Origin: Bacteroidales bacterium
GTDB taxonomy: Bacteria > Bacteroidota > Bacteroidia > Bacteroidales > VadinHA17
Direction of reading: 5' to 3'
DNA length: 64,000 nucleotides
Assembly: GCA_021371855.1 (NCBI GenBank)
Contig: JAJFVL010000022.1
Coordinates: forward strand, 1-64,000
Below the pieces are notes generated by a model that was given only the letters and a program-made list of their open reading frames with translations, was not told the DNA's origin and did not search any database. A program made the position numbers and the translations under genes. Below are positions 44,594-51,630 of this stretch, one piece after another (position 1 is the stretch's first letter; each line of letters begins with the position of its first letter).

Positions 44594-45922
44594 ATGTCTG
44601 AAAATCAAAGCATAGAATTTAAGGAAACCTGGAAGGATGAATACCTTAAATGGATTTGTGGTTTTGCAAATGCCAATGGCGGAACTATTTTCATTGGGAA
44701 GAATGATAAAGGAGAAATCGTTCCAATTGAAAATGCCAAAAAATTATTAGAAGATATTCCAAACAAGGTAAAGGATACATTAGGGATATTGGTTGACGTT
44801 AATTTGCATCATACAGTCAAAGGTGATTTTATTGAAATAATAGTAGAATCTTATCCTTATCCGGTCAATTACAAAGGTCAATACCATTACCGGAGTGGAG
44901 CTACCAAGCAGGAATTAAAAGGAGCTGCATTAGACAAATTTCTTTTGCAACGTAAAGGCAAAAGATGGGACGGGGTTCCATTACCAAATATTTCTGTAGC
45001 AGAATTAAAGCAGGAAGCACTTGACTTTTTTCGTAAAAGAGCTCTTAAAAGCCAACGCATTGAAGAAGATGTATTAACTGACTCTAATGAACTTTTGATT
45101 GAAAACCTTCAATTAATAGAAAATGCATTTCTAAAACGGGCAGCTATTTTACTGTTTCATCCTAATCCTGAAAAATATATTACCGGGGCATTCATCAAAA
45201 TAGGTTTTTTTGAAACAGATGATGACCTGAAATTTCAGGACGAAATACACGGCAACTTATTTGAACAGATTGAAAAGGCTATGGATTTACTTTTTACCAA
45301 ATACATTAAAGCAGAAATAAGTTACGAGGGCATTAATAGAGTCGAAAAATATGAATATCCGAAAGATGCGGTTCGTGAAGCTCTGTTAAATGCTATTGCA
45401 CACAAAGACTATTCTGGAGGTGTTCCTATCCAGATTAGTGTTTACAACGACAAAATCATTTTTTGGAATGAAGGTCAATTGCCAGAAAATTGGACAGTTG
45501 AAAATCTATTGACCAAACATCCGTCAAAACCCTATAATCCGGATATTGCCAATGCCCTTTTCAGAAGCGGTTACATTGAATCGTGGGGTCGTGGAACTTT
45601 AAAGATGATTAAAGTATGTATTGACGCTGGTTTACCTAAACCTCTGTACTACTATGATATGTCGGGCTTTTTTGTGGAGTTTAGAAAAAACATATTCAGT
45701 GAGAAATATCTTAAATCTCTTGGATTAAGTGATCGGCAGGAAAAAGCAATTATATTCATTAAAGAAAAAGGTAAAATTTCGAATAGTGAGTATCAGGATC
45801 TAAACAATGTATCTAAGGCTACAGCTACAAGAGATTTATCAGAACTTGTTGAGAAATATGAAATTTTAAGAAGAGCAGGTGATATTGGGGCAGGAACTAA
45901 TTATGTTTTGATTGGCTCATAA
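44594..45922 (+). CDS. AlbA_2/HATPase transcriptional regulator-like protein
   Basis: A 442-residue protein of the putative transcriptional regulator/ATPase type. An N-terminal AlbA_2 (Schlafen-like) domain is marked by SIEFKETW, FANANGGTIFIGKNDKGE and YHYRSGATKQEL. A GHKL-like ATPase domain (HATPase_c_4) has EALLNAIAHKDYSGG and WNEGQLPENW, then FRSGYIESWGRGTLKM. A winged helix ends it (LSDRQEKAIIFIKEKGKISNSEYQDL). It is coupled to the primase-helicase by a four-base gap. Proteins of this form are frequent in defence islands, and roles as regulators or RNA/DNA-targeting factors have been proposed. Confidence 0.8.
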   Translation: MSENQSIEFKETWKDEYLKWICGFANANGGTIFIGKNDKGEIVPIENAKKLLEDIPNKVKDTLGILVDVNLHHTVKGDFIEIIVESYPYPVNYKGQYHYRSGATKQELKGAALDKFLLQRKGKRWDGVPLPNISVAELKQEALDFFRKRALKSQRIEEDVLTDSNELLIENLQLIENAFLKRAAILLFHPNPEKYITGAFIKIGFFETDDDLKFQDEIHGNLFEQIEKAMDLLFTKYIKAEISYEGINRVEKYEYPKDAVREALLNAIAHKDYSGGVPIQISVYNDKIIFWNEGQLPENWTVENLLTKHPSKPYNPDIANALFRSGYIESWGRGTLKMIKVCIDAGLPKPLYYYDMSGFFVEFRKNIFSEKYLKSLGLSDRQEKAIIFIKEKGKISNSEYQDLNNVSKATATRDLSELVEKYEILRRAGDIGAGTNYVLIGS

Positions 45923-46233
45923 TTGGCTCAATTGGCTCAAATTGCATCACACATTAGTTTGAAAGCACATTGTCAAAGCCCCACGAGCCAACACTGCAAC
46001 CAAATCTTTGTCAAAGAGCTTGCAAAATAGTCCTTCAGCATTGAAAAATTCAGTTGTCAAGTGAAATAACAAAAATAGTTACATAAGAGAAATACGTAAT
46101 TTTAAAATTTTTCTCCCTCCTTCCTAAGTAATAAGGATTTCTGCAATTTGACAATTTGGAGGACAACACTAACTTATTAAAAATATGCTCATATCGAGAC
46201 AAATTACAGGACCCATGACAAGAATAAAGCCAG
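45923..46233. other. Non-coding spacer after the primase-helicase operon
   Basis: No gene recognised. It contains ATTGGCTCA repeated three times in tandem just past the stop (45914-45945), and AT-rich sequence. Confidence 0.4.
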
Positions 46234-46590
46234 CCTGTAACACGGATGGTATGGGTAATTGCCTGCAGCAGCCCGGACAACTACTCAATCAGCTCAAAAA
46301 GTCTATGCGAGAAAGTTCATCGCAACTTATAAAAATTTGTATACCATGACTAATCCTGCTGCCGAGACAAAGTCAATAGGGCTGCTGGCCAACGCACAGT
46401 TGTCATGGTTTTTGCATCGCCACTTAGACAGTTTTATCATGACGGGACAAATCCTGCCCATCAATCGGGACTCAGTCATCTGGACAACTTCATCATGACA
46501 CAAATTCCTCGTCCATCTACCTGGAATTTGCAAAAACGCATGCCAACCCCGACACAGACGGCAACTCCCCAGACCAACGGGCCGTTGGCG
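46234..46590. repeat. Long intergenic spacer element, copy B
   Basis: Begins GCCTGTAACACGGATGGTA and ends CGGGCCGTTGGCG, matching both ends of copy A (28815-29145). Inside, GACAGTTTTATCATGAC and GACAACTTCATCATGAC form a direct repeat about 55 bases apart. It has no convincing coding frame. A left-end relative (CCTGACACGGATGG) also lies at 48236. Confidence 0.5.
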
Positions 46591-46662
46591 GTCATTGTAA
46601 AAGGATTCCGAATCAGTCAGACAGCAAAAATAGATAATTTGAAAAATCATTAGAACAAATTG

Positions 46663-47226
46663 ATGACAGAAAAGACACTTAACATAAAAACAAGGGCTGA
46701 ATGGAGAAATTGGCTTCAACTGAATTTCAACATTGAGAACGAAGTTTGGCTGATTTATGCTAAAAAATCAACTGGCGAACAACGCATTCAGTACAATGAT
46801 GCGGTTGAAGAAGCCCTATGTTTCGGTTGGATAGACAGTACCAATAAAACCCTTGATAAAGACCACTCAATCCAGCGATTTACTCCCCGACAAACCAATA
46901 GCATTTATTCACAACCCAATAAAGAACGACTGAAATGGTTAGCCGAAAACAATCTGATTCATGATTCATTTCTAAAAACAGTCCAGGAAATTATTTCAAA
47001 AGAGTATGTTTTTCCTATCGACATTTTAGATGAAATAAAAAAGGACAAAAAAGCATGGAATAACTATATAAAATTTTCAGAGCCATACAAACGGATACGA
47101 ATTGCATACATTGATAGTGCAAGAAAACGACCAGAAGAATTTACTAAACGACTGACTAATTTTATTCAAAAAACACGAGACAACAAACTTATTTCAGGAT
47201 TTGGTGGTATTGACAAATATTATTAG
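46663..47226 (+). CDS. YdeI/OmpD-associated family protein 1
   Basis: A 187-residue protein of the YdeI family (annotated in places as bacteriocin-protection related). Family landmarks are WLIYAKKSTGEQ, YNDAVEEALCFGWIDS, FTPRQTNSIYSQPNKER and a C-terminal IAYIDSARKRPEEFTKRL. The start is ATG 46663 rather than an overlapping TTG. It is cytoplasmic, with no signal peptide. A second family member lies 375 bases downstream. Proposed roles in peptide or cell-envelope stress resistance are not firmly established. It follows spacer copy B and might be a cassette gene, but no matching right arm was found. Confidence 0.8.
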   Translation: MTEKTLNIKTRAEWRNWLQLNFNIENEVWLIYAKKSTGEQRIQYNDAVEEALCFGWIDSTNKTLDKDHSIQRFTPRQTNSIYSQPNKERLKWLAENNLIHDSFLKTVQEIISKEYVFPIDILDEIKKDKKAWNNYIKFSEPYKRIRIAYIDSARKRPEEFTKRLTNFIQKTRDNKLISGFGGIDKYY

Positions 47227-47601
47227 CACACACACTATGAAAGACTGTACGGCAGACAAACTGACTGAAATAACAACGAATTGCTAAGTAAAAGTTAACC
47301 GTGGGATAGATGTTCGGTTTTTAACTCCCCAACATTTCCAACCACGGAAACGTTTGGCAGCAACCATGCAAATTTCATTTTTCCAGTAGAAGTTCAAATC
47401 AAAATTTGCTTTTTATCTTTAGATATATTGATTAAATAAGAATATTTTAAAATTTTGACTTTCAATGAATTTTAAGTTAATTTAGTTACTTAATCTTAAA
47501 ATGAAATATTATGATTTCAACAAGTCATCTTCACCCAATATTTTGGGACTAGACAAAACCTGCTATTGATTAATTTCAATTTCACAACTTTTTGATTGCT
47601 T
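47227..47601. other. Non-coding spacer between the two YdeI genes
   Basis: AT-rich, no gene recognised. GTTAACCGTGGG (about 47298) and CCACGG (about 47343) are weakly complementary, and nothing firmer was seen. Confidence 0.35.
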
Positions 47602-48162
47602 ATGGATAAAATATTGACATTCACCGACAGACAAGCCTTTCGGGAATGGCTTGGCAAGAATGGGACAGAGAGCGATGGTATATGGTTACTCTTTTGTAAA
47701 AAAGGAAAAATTGTCACCCTCTCTGCTGGTGATGCATTGGAAGAGGCGCTCTGTCACGGATGGATAGACGGACAAATTCAGTCCCTTGACGACAATAGTT
47801 ATAAAAAGTATTTTGCGCGACGTATACCTGAAAGCAAATGGTCTGTTAAAAACAAAGAGCTGGCACAAATTCTTATCGAAAAGGGTTTAATGACCCGGCA
47901 GGGTTTAGAAGCCATAGAACGCGCAAGAAAAAACGGTTCATGGGATAATGCTAAACGTATCCTTATTGACGAAGAACAAATACAGATATTTAAGGAAATC
48001 GTTCAGCCGTATGAGCCTGCTTATACCAATTTGCAGGCTATGTCGCATTCAGTACAGCGTACATATACCGGATTTTATCTTGATACCAAATCTGACAAAA
48101 CCCGTCAGGCCCGGCTGGAAAAGATTATTGACAGACTTAATAGGAATTTGAAGCCAATGTGA
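47602..48162 (+). CDS. YdeI/OmpD-associated family protein 2
   Basis: A 186-residue paralogue of the previous gene, with WLLFCKKGKIVTL, AGDALEEALCHGWIDGQIQS, YFARRIPESKWSVKNKELAQ and a C-terminal TYTGFYLDTKSDKTRQARLEKII. The two differ clearly in sequence, so they are old paralogues or independent arrivals rather than a recent duplication. The start is ATG 47602, two codons after an in-frame TTG. The molecular activity of this family is not established. Confidence 0.8.
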   Translation: MDKILTFTDRQAFREWLGKNGTESDGIWLLFCKKGKIVTLSAGDALEEALCHGWIDGQIQSLDDNSYKKYFARRIPESKWSVKNKELAQILIEKGLMTRQGLEAIERARKNGSWDNAKRILIDEEQIQIFKEIVQPYEPAYTNLQAMSHSVQRTYTGFYLDTKSDKTRQARLEKIIDRLNRNLKPM

Positions 48163-48332
48163 TGCAAGTAATTTATTTGGCAATATTGAAACAGGATTAG
48201 GAAAACACCTGGAGATAAATGTAAAATATCTTGCCCTGACACGGATGGCGCTATAGTTAATTGCCGGTGCAGTGCGTATTTGAGCGTTTCTGCCCGTATA
48301 AAAAGTATTTTTGGATAAAGCATAAAGAAATT

Positions 48333-48905
48333 ATGGGAGCAGTTATTCACGAAGAAAAGTCGTTCAGAAATATTGCTTTTACTGAAGAGGAGACCAGAAA
48401 CAATGAGTTTTTTAATTGTTCTTTTATAAACTGTGATTTTTCAAAAGGAGTTTTTGTGTTATGCAAATTTGTGGATTGTACATTTACCGGCTGTAACTTT
48501 ACAATGGCAAAACTCAGTCAGTGTCTGCTGAGCGATGTTACATTTAAAGACAGCAAGTTATTAGGTGTTGATTTCAGCGATTGTGTTGACCTCCCTTTTA
48601 CTGTAAAATTTGACAACTGTGTATTGGATTATAGTTCGTTTGTAAAAAAGAAATTAATAAAGACATTGTTTATAAACACATCAATCAGGAATGTGGATTT
48701 TACCGAAAGTGATTTGACAAAGTCTGCATTTTCAAATACTGATTTGACGAATACCATATTTAATAAGACAATACTTAAAGAGGTTGATTTTTTGTCAGCA
48801 ACGAATTATAATATTGACCCTGAACTGAATAATATAAAAAAGGCAAAGTTTTCACTTTATGGGATAGCCGGATTATTGAGCAAGTATGACATTAAGATTG
48901 AATAA
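48333..48905 (+). CDS. Pentapeptide-repeat protein
   Basis: A 190-residue protein starting MGAVIHEEKSF. Residues ~30-160 are pentapeptide repeats of the A(D/N)LxX type: NCSFINCDFSKGVFVLCKF, FTGCNFTMAKL, DVDFTESDLTKSAFSNTDL. They fold as a right-handed four-sided helix of Qnr/MfpA type. The Cys-rich repeats and the C-terminal helix (GIAGLLSKYDIKIE, a likely dimer segment) resemble Qnr proteins that mimic DNA and shield gyrase. Resistance or gyrase protection is an inference. An ATG 72 bases upstream gives an unlikely N-terminus. It is the last gene of the accessory island. Confidence 0.8.
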   Translation: MGAVIHEEKSFRNIAFTEEETRNNEFFNCSFINCDFSKGVFVLCKFVDCTFTGCNFTMAKLSQCLLSDVTFKDSKLLGVDFSDCVDLPFTVKFDNCVLDYSSFVKKKLIKTLFINTSIRNVDFTESDLTKSAFSNTDLTNTIFNKTILKEVDFLSATNYNIDPELNNIKKAKFSLYGIAGLLSKYDIKIE

Positions 48906-49003
48906 TTATAGCCACTTGTAGCCTTTTGCTCAATCATCAAACGTTTTTCTTTAAACTCCGGGAGATTGTTTTAAAACCTCAGCAATGAATACGGCGTCTT
49001 TTG

Positions 49004-49011
49004 TAAATTTG
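49004..49011 (+). promoter_or_regulatory. Candidate -7 promoter box of the phosphofructokinase gene
   Basis: TAAATTTG, about 85-110 bases before the likely starts, fits TAnnTTTG. Confidence 0.4.
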
Positions 49012-49123
49012 TATTGATTTAATTCTGAATTAAAAAACGATATTTGGAATAATATTAAAAAGTTTTACTTTAGGGGTCTTAAAAAATTTACTAATAATGG
49101 TACCAAATAAAAAGCAAAAGATC

Positions 49124-50329
49124 ATGGCAAACCAAAAAACGATCAAAGGGGTAATTGGTATTCTTACCGGTGGTGGAGATGTACCCGGGCTTAATCCTGC
49201 AATTCGTGCAGTGACAATCCGTGCAAACCGGGAGGGATACAAAGTAATCGGACTTCGAAGGGGATGGGCCGGAATAACCGAATTAATAAGGGATACGAAA
49301 GCAGACAACAGCAATAATTATCTGGTCCTTACGGATGATATTGTAAATAAAGCAGGCCGTACCGGAGGAACATTTTTACATACTTCCAGAACCAGGCCAA
49401 GCCACATGACAAAAGAAAATGTCCCGGAACATCTTCAAAGTACCTATAATGCAGATGTTAATGATCTTACCCCGGAAATAATTAAAAATCTTGAATGGCT
49501 GGGTATTGATTACCTGATTCCTATCGGTGGTGACGACACTCTCAGTTATGGAGTTCATCTTTACAAAAAAGGGGTGAACGTTATTGCAATCCCAAAAACA
49601 ATGGATAATGATGTTCCCGGAACAGATTATTGCATTGGTTTCAGTACATGTGTAACAAGGACCATACAAATGACTAACAGCCTCAGAACATCAGCTGGTT
49701 CACATGAAAGGCTTCTTGTTCTTGAAGTGTTTGGGAGATATGCCGGATTTACTGCCATGGTACCAACGATGGCGGGAGCAGCAAACAGGTGTGTGATACC
49801 CGAATATGAGTTTGATATTGACCAACTGACAAGGCTTCTTGTAGAGGACAGAAATCATAATCCAAGTAAATATTCTATTGTTCTTGTTTCAGAAGGAGCA
49901 ATGTTTAAAGGTGGAGAAATGATCTTTTCTGACAGTGAAAAAGATGCCTATGGTCATGCAAAACTTGGTGGTATTGGTGATATGGTATCAGCAAAACTTA
50001 AAGAATTGTCTGGAAAATATAATAAAGGGAAGACAATTAACATAATTAACCAGAAACTTGGCTATATGGTACGCGGAGGCGATCCTGATGCTCTCGATTC
50101 TATTGTACCGATGGCCTATGGAAACCTTGCTCTTGATCTGATTCTTAAAGGTGTTCACGGAAGAATTGTGGTCCTCAAAAACGGAAGGTATGATAATCTT
50201 CCAATTGACGTTGTAACTGCAACCAAGAAAATCATCAAAGTATCAGAATACTATAATACTGAAAGATTAAGACCGATATACCAGAATTTTGAGATGAAAC
50301 CATTCCTGCTTATGGCTTCTGAAAGCTAA
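49124..50329 (+). CDS. 6-phosphofructokinase, PPi-dependent type by motif
   Basis: Phosphorylates fructose 6-phosphate in glycolysis. The protein has about 401 residues (ATG 49124; an ATG 27 bases upstream is possible). The phosphate-donor site reads GGDDTLSYG, with Asp where ATP enzymes have Gly, and the next motif is PKTMDNDVPGTD, with Lys where ATP enzymes have Gly. This Asp-plus-Lys pair is the signature of pyrophosphate-dependent enzymes, which work reversibly. Other landmarks are GILTGGGDVPGLN and the substrate loop VLEVFGRYAGF. The gene marks the return to core sequence after the island. Confidence 0.88.
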   Translation: MANQKTIKGVIGILTGGGDVPGLNPAIRAVTIRANREGYKVIGLRRGWAGITELIRDTKADNSNNYLVLTDDIVNKAGRTGGTFLHTSRTRPSHMTKENVPEHLQSTYNADVNDLTPEIIKNLEWLGIDYLIPIGGDDTLSYGVHLYKKGVNVIAIPKTMDNDVPGTDYCIGFSTCVTRTIQMTNSLRTSAGSHERLLVLEVFGRYAGFTAMVPTMAGAANRCVIPEYEFDIDQLTRLLVEDRNHNPSKYSIVLVSEGAMFKGGEMIFSDSEKDAYGHAKLGGIGDMVSAKLKELSGKYNKGKTINIINQKLGYMVRGGDPDALDSIVPMAYGNLALDLILKGVHGRIVVLKNGRYDNLPIDVVTATKKIIKVSEYYNTERLRPIYQNFEMKPFLLMASES

Positions 50330-50357
50330 AAAATGATTTATTTCTAAGCAAAATATT

Positions 50358-50384
50358 GTAGAGACGTTCAATTTGAACGTCTCT
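50358..50384. repeat. GTAG-type REP palindrome between pfk and rsgA
   Basis: GTAG, then AGAGACGTTCAA-T-TTGAACGTCTCT: a 12-bp perfect stem 29 bases after the pfk stop. It shares the GTAGAGAC head with the palindrome in the RAYT gene. It could also terminate pfk transcription. Confidence 0.65.
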
Positions 50385-50431
50385 CTTTGTTTTAATTAAC
50401 GCTGATTTTTATCTTCTGGAACAAAATTCTT

Positions 50432-50439
50432 TACTTTTG
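50432..50439 (+). promoter_or_regulatory. Candidate -7 promoter box of rsgA
   Basis: TACTTTTG, 18 bases before the TTG at 50458. A further upstream in-frame TTG (50437) lies inside this box and is unlikely to be the start. Confidence 0.5.
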
Positions 50440-50457
50440 TTTCAAATATTCAGACTT

Positions 50458-51384
50458 TTGGAAAAGGGAGTTGTATTAAAATCTACCGGAAGCCATTACA
50501 GGGTGCTCTGTTACGGCGGTAACATCGTTGATTGTTCTGTTAAAGGGAAACTCAGGATTAAAGAGTTGCGCACCACAAATCCAATAGCTGTCGGAGATAA
50601 TGTCTCATTCGAAATGGATGAGAAAAACAATTCAGGTATTATTACCGGGGTACTGGATCGGAGGAATTATATCTTACGAAAAGCAACAAATCTCTCAAAA
50701 TATTCCCAGATAATAGCTGCAAATATCGATCAGGTTTTCCTCATGATCACCATTATTTTGCCGGAGACTCCTGTAGAATTTATCGACAGGTACCTGATTA
50801 CTGCCGAAGCTTACAGGGTCCCTGCCCGGATCATCATTAATAAAACAGATCTGTATGGGAAGGATGAGCTGGAGAAATTAGAATACATTGAGGCTATGTA
50901 TAACAAAATTGGTTATGAATGTATCAGGCTCTCATTATATGATAAAACCAATATTGACCGGCTCAAACTGTTAATGAAGGATAAGATCAGCCTTATTTCG
51001 GGTAATTCCGGTGTCGGAAAAACCACTCTCCTGAATTTTTTTGATCCCTCACTCAACCTGAAAACGGCAGAAATATCAGAATCTCATAAGCAGGGGAAGC
51101 ATATTACTACTTTTCCTGAAATGTATCAGATGCCTTTTGGCGGATTTGTAATTGATACTCCGGGGATAAGAGGATTTGGTGTTGTTGATATGGAACGGAA
51201 TGAAATTTACCATTTCTTTCGCGAAATATTCGCAATGTCAAAAAATTGCAGGTTTAATAACTGTCTCCATCTTGATGAACCCGGATGTGCAGTCAGGAAT
51301 GCTGTGGAACAAGGAGAGATAGATTTTTTCCGTTACAGAAGCTATCTTAATATCATGGAAGGAGATAACAGGAAATACAGGTAA
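50458..51384 (+). CDS. rsgA: Small ribosomal subunit biogenesis GTPase RsgA
   Basis: Circularly permuted GTPase that helps 30S subunit maturation, 308 residues. The G motifs appear in permuted order: NKTD (G4), then GNSGVGKTTLLN (G1), KHITTF (G2) and DTPGIRGFG (G3). An N-terminal OB-fold (GVVLKSTGSHYRVL) and a C-terminal zinc knuckle (CRFNNCLHLDEPGCAV, with Cys and His ligands) complete the family set. The start is taken as TTG 50458 (reading MEKGVVLK), because no ATG is in frame near and the promoter box overlaps the other choice. It is a single gene. Confidence 0.93.
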   Translation: MEKGVVLKSTGSHYRVLCYGGNIVDCSVKGKLRIKELRTTNPIAVGDNVSFEMDEKNNSGIITGVLDRRNYILRKATNLSKYSQIIAANIDQVFLMITIILPETPVEFIDRYLITAEAYRVPARIIINKTDLYGKDELEKLEYIEAMYNKIGYECIRLSLYDKTNIDRLKLLMKDKISLISGNSGVGKTTLLNFFDPSLNLKTAEISESHKQGKHITTFPEMYQMPFGGFVIDTPGIRGFGVVDMERNEIYHFFREIFAMSKNCRFNNCLHLDEPGCAVRNAVEQGEIDFFRYRSYLNIMEGDNRKYR

Positions 51385-51534
51385 TTTTTTTAAAATATTT
51401 TTAGAGACATATTTTTATTTACTTTAGAAAAACATTTTTCCCAAATGGCTTTTCCTGCATTGAAAAACAAATACAATAATAATTTTTCAAAGCATGGATA
51501 CTCTGAATGAACGTAAATTATTAATTATTTCCAG

Positions 51535-51610
51535 ATGAAACCCGCATGATTGAACGCAATAACAAACACGTATAAATATAATTTTCAATCATGTGCGGTT
51601 CCATCATACC
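51535..51610 (+). repeat. 76-bp imperfect palindrome, copy 2
   Basis: ATGAAACCCGCATGATTG...CAATCATGTGCGGTTCCAT, the counterpart of 41743-41817. The arms GCATGATTG and CAATCATGT are inverted with one mismatch around a ~32-base AT-rich loop. It lies 20 bases before the hybrid kinase start, so it is part of its leader or promoter region. Confidence 0.6.
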
Positions 51611-51630
51611 ATTAAAATCAAAATTATATT

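Noticed and set aside
46259-46653. Short open frames within spacer copy B
   Set aside because: Low-complexity frames with no ribosome site. The region aligns with the non-coding copy A, where the frames are not conserved.
47296-47350. Attachment-site-like pair GTTAACCGTGGG / CCACGG between the YdeI genes
   Set aside because: The match is short and imperfect, both halves are in the same spacer, and no counterpart flanks either gene.
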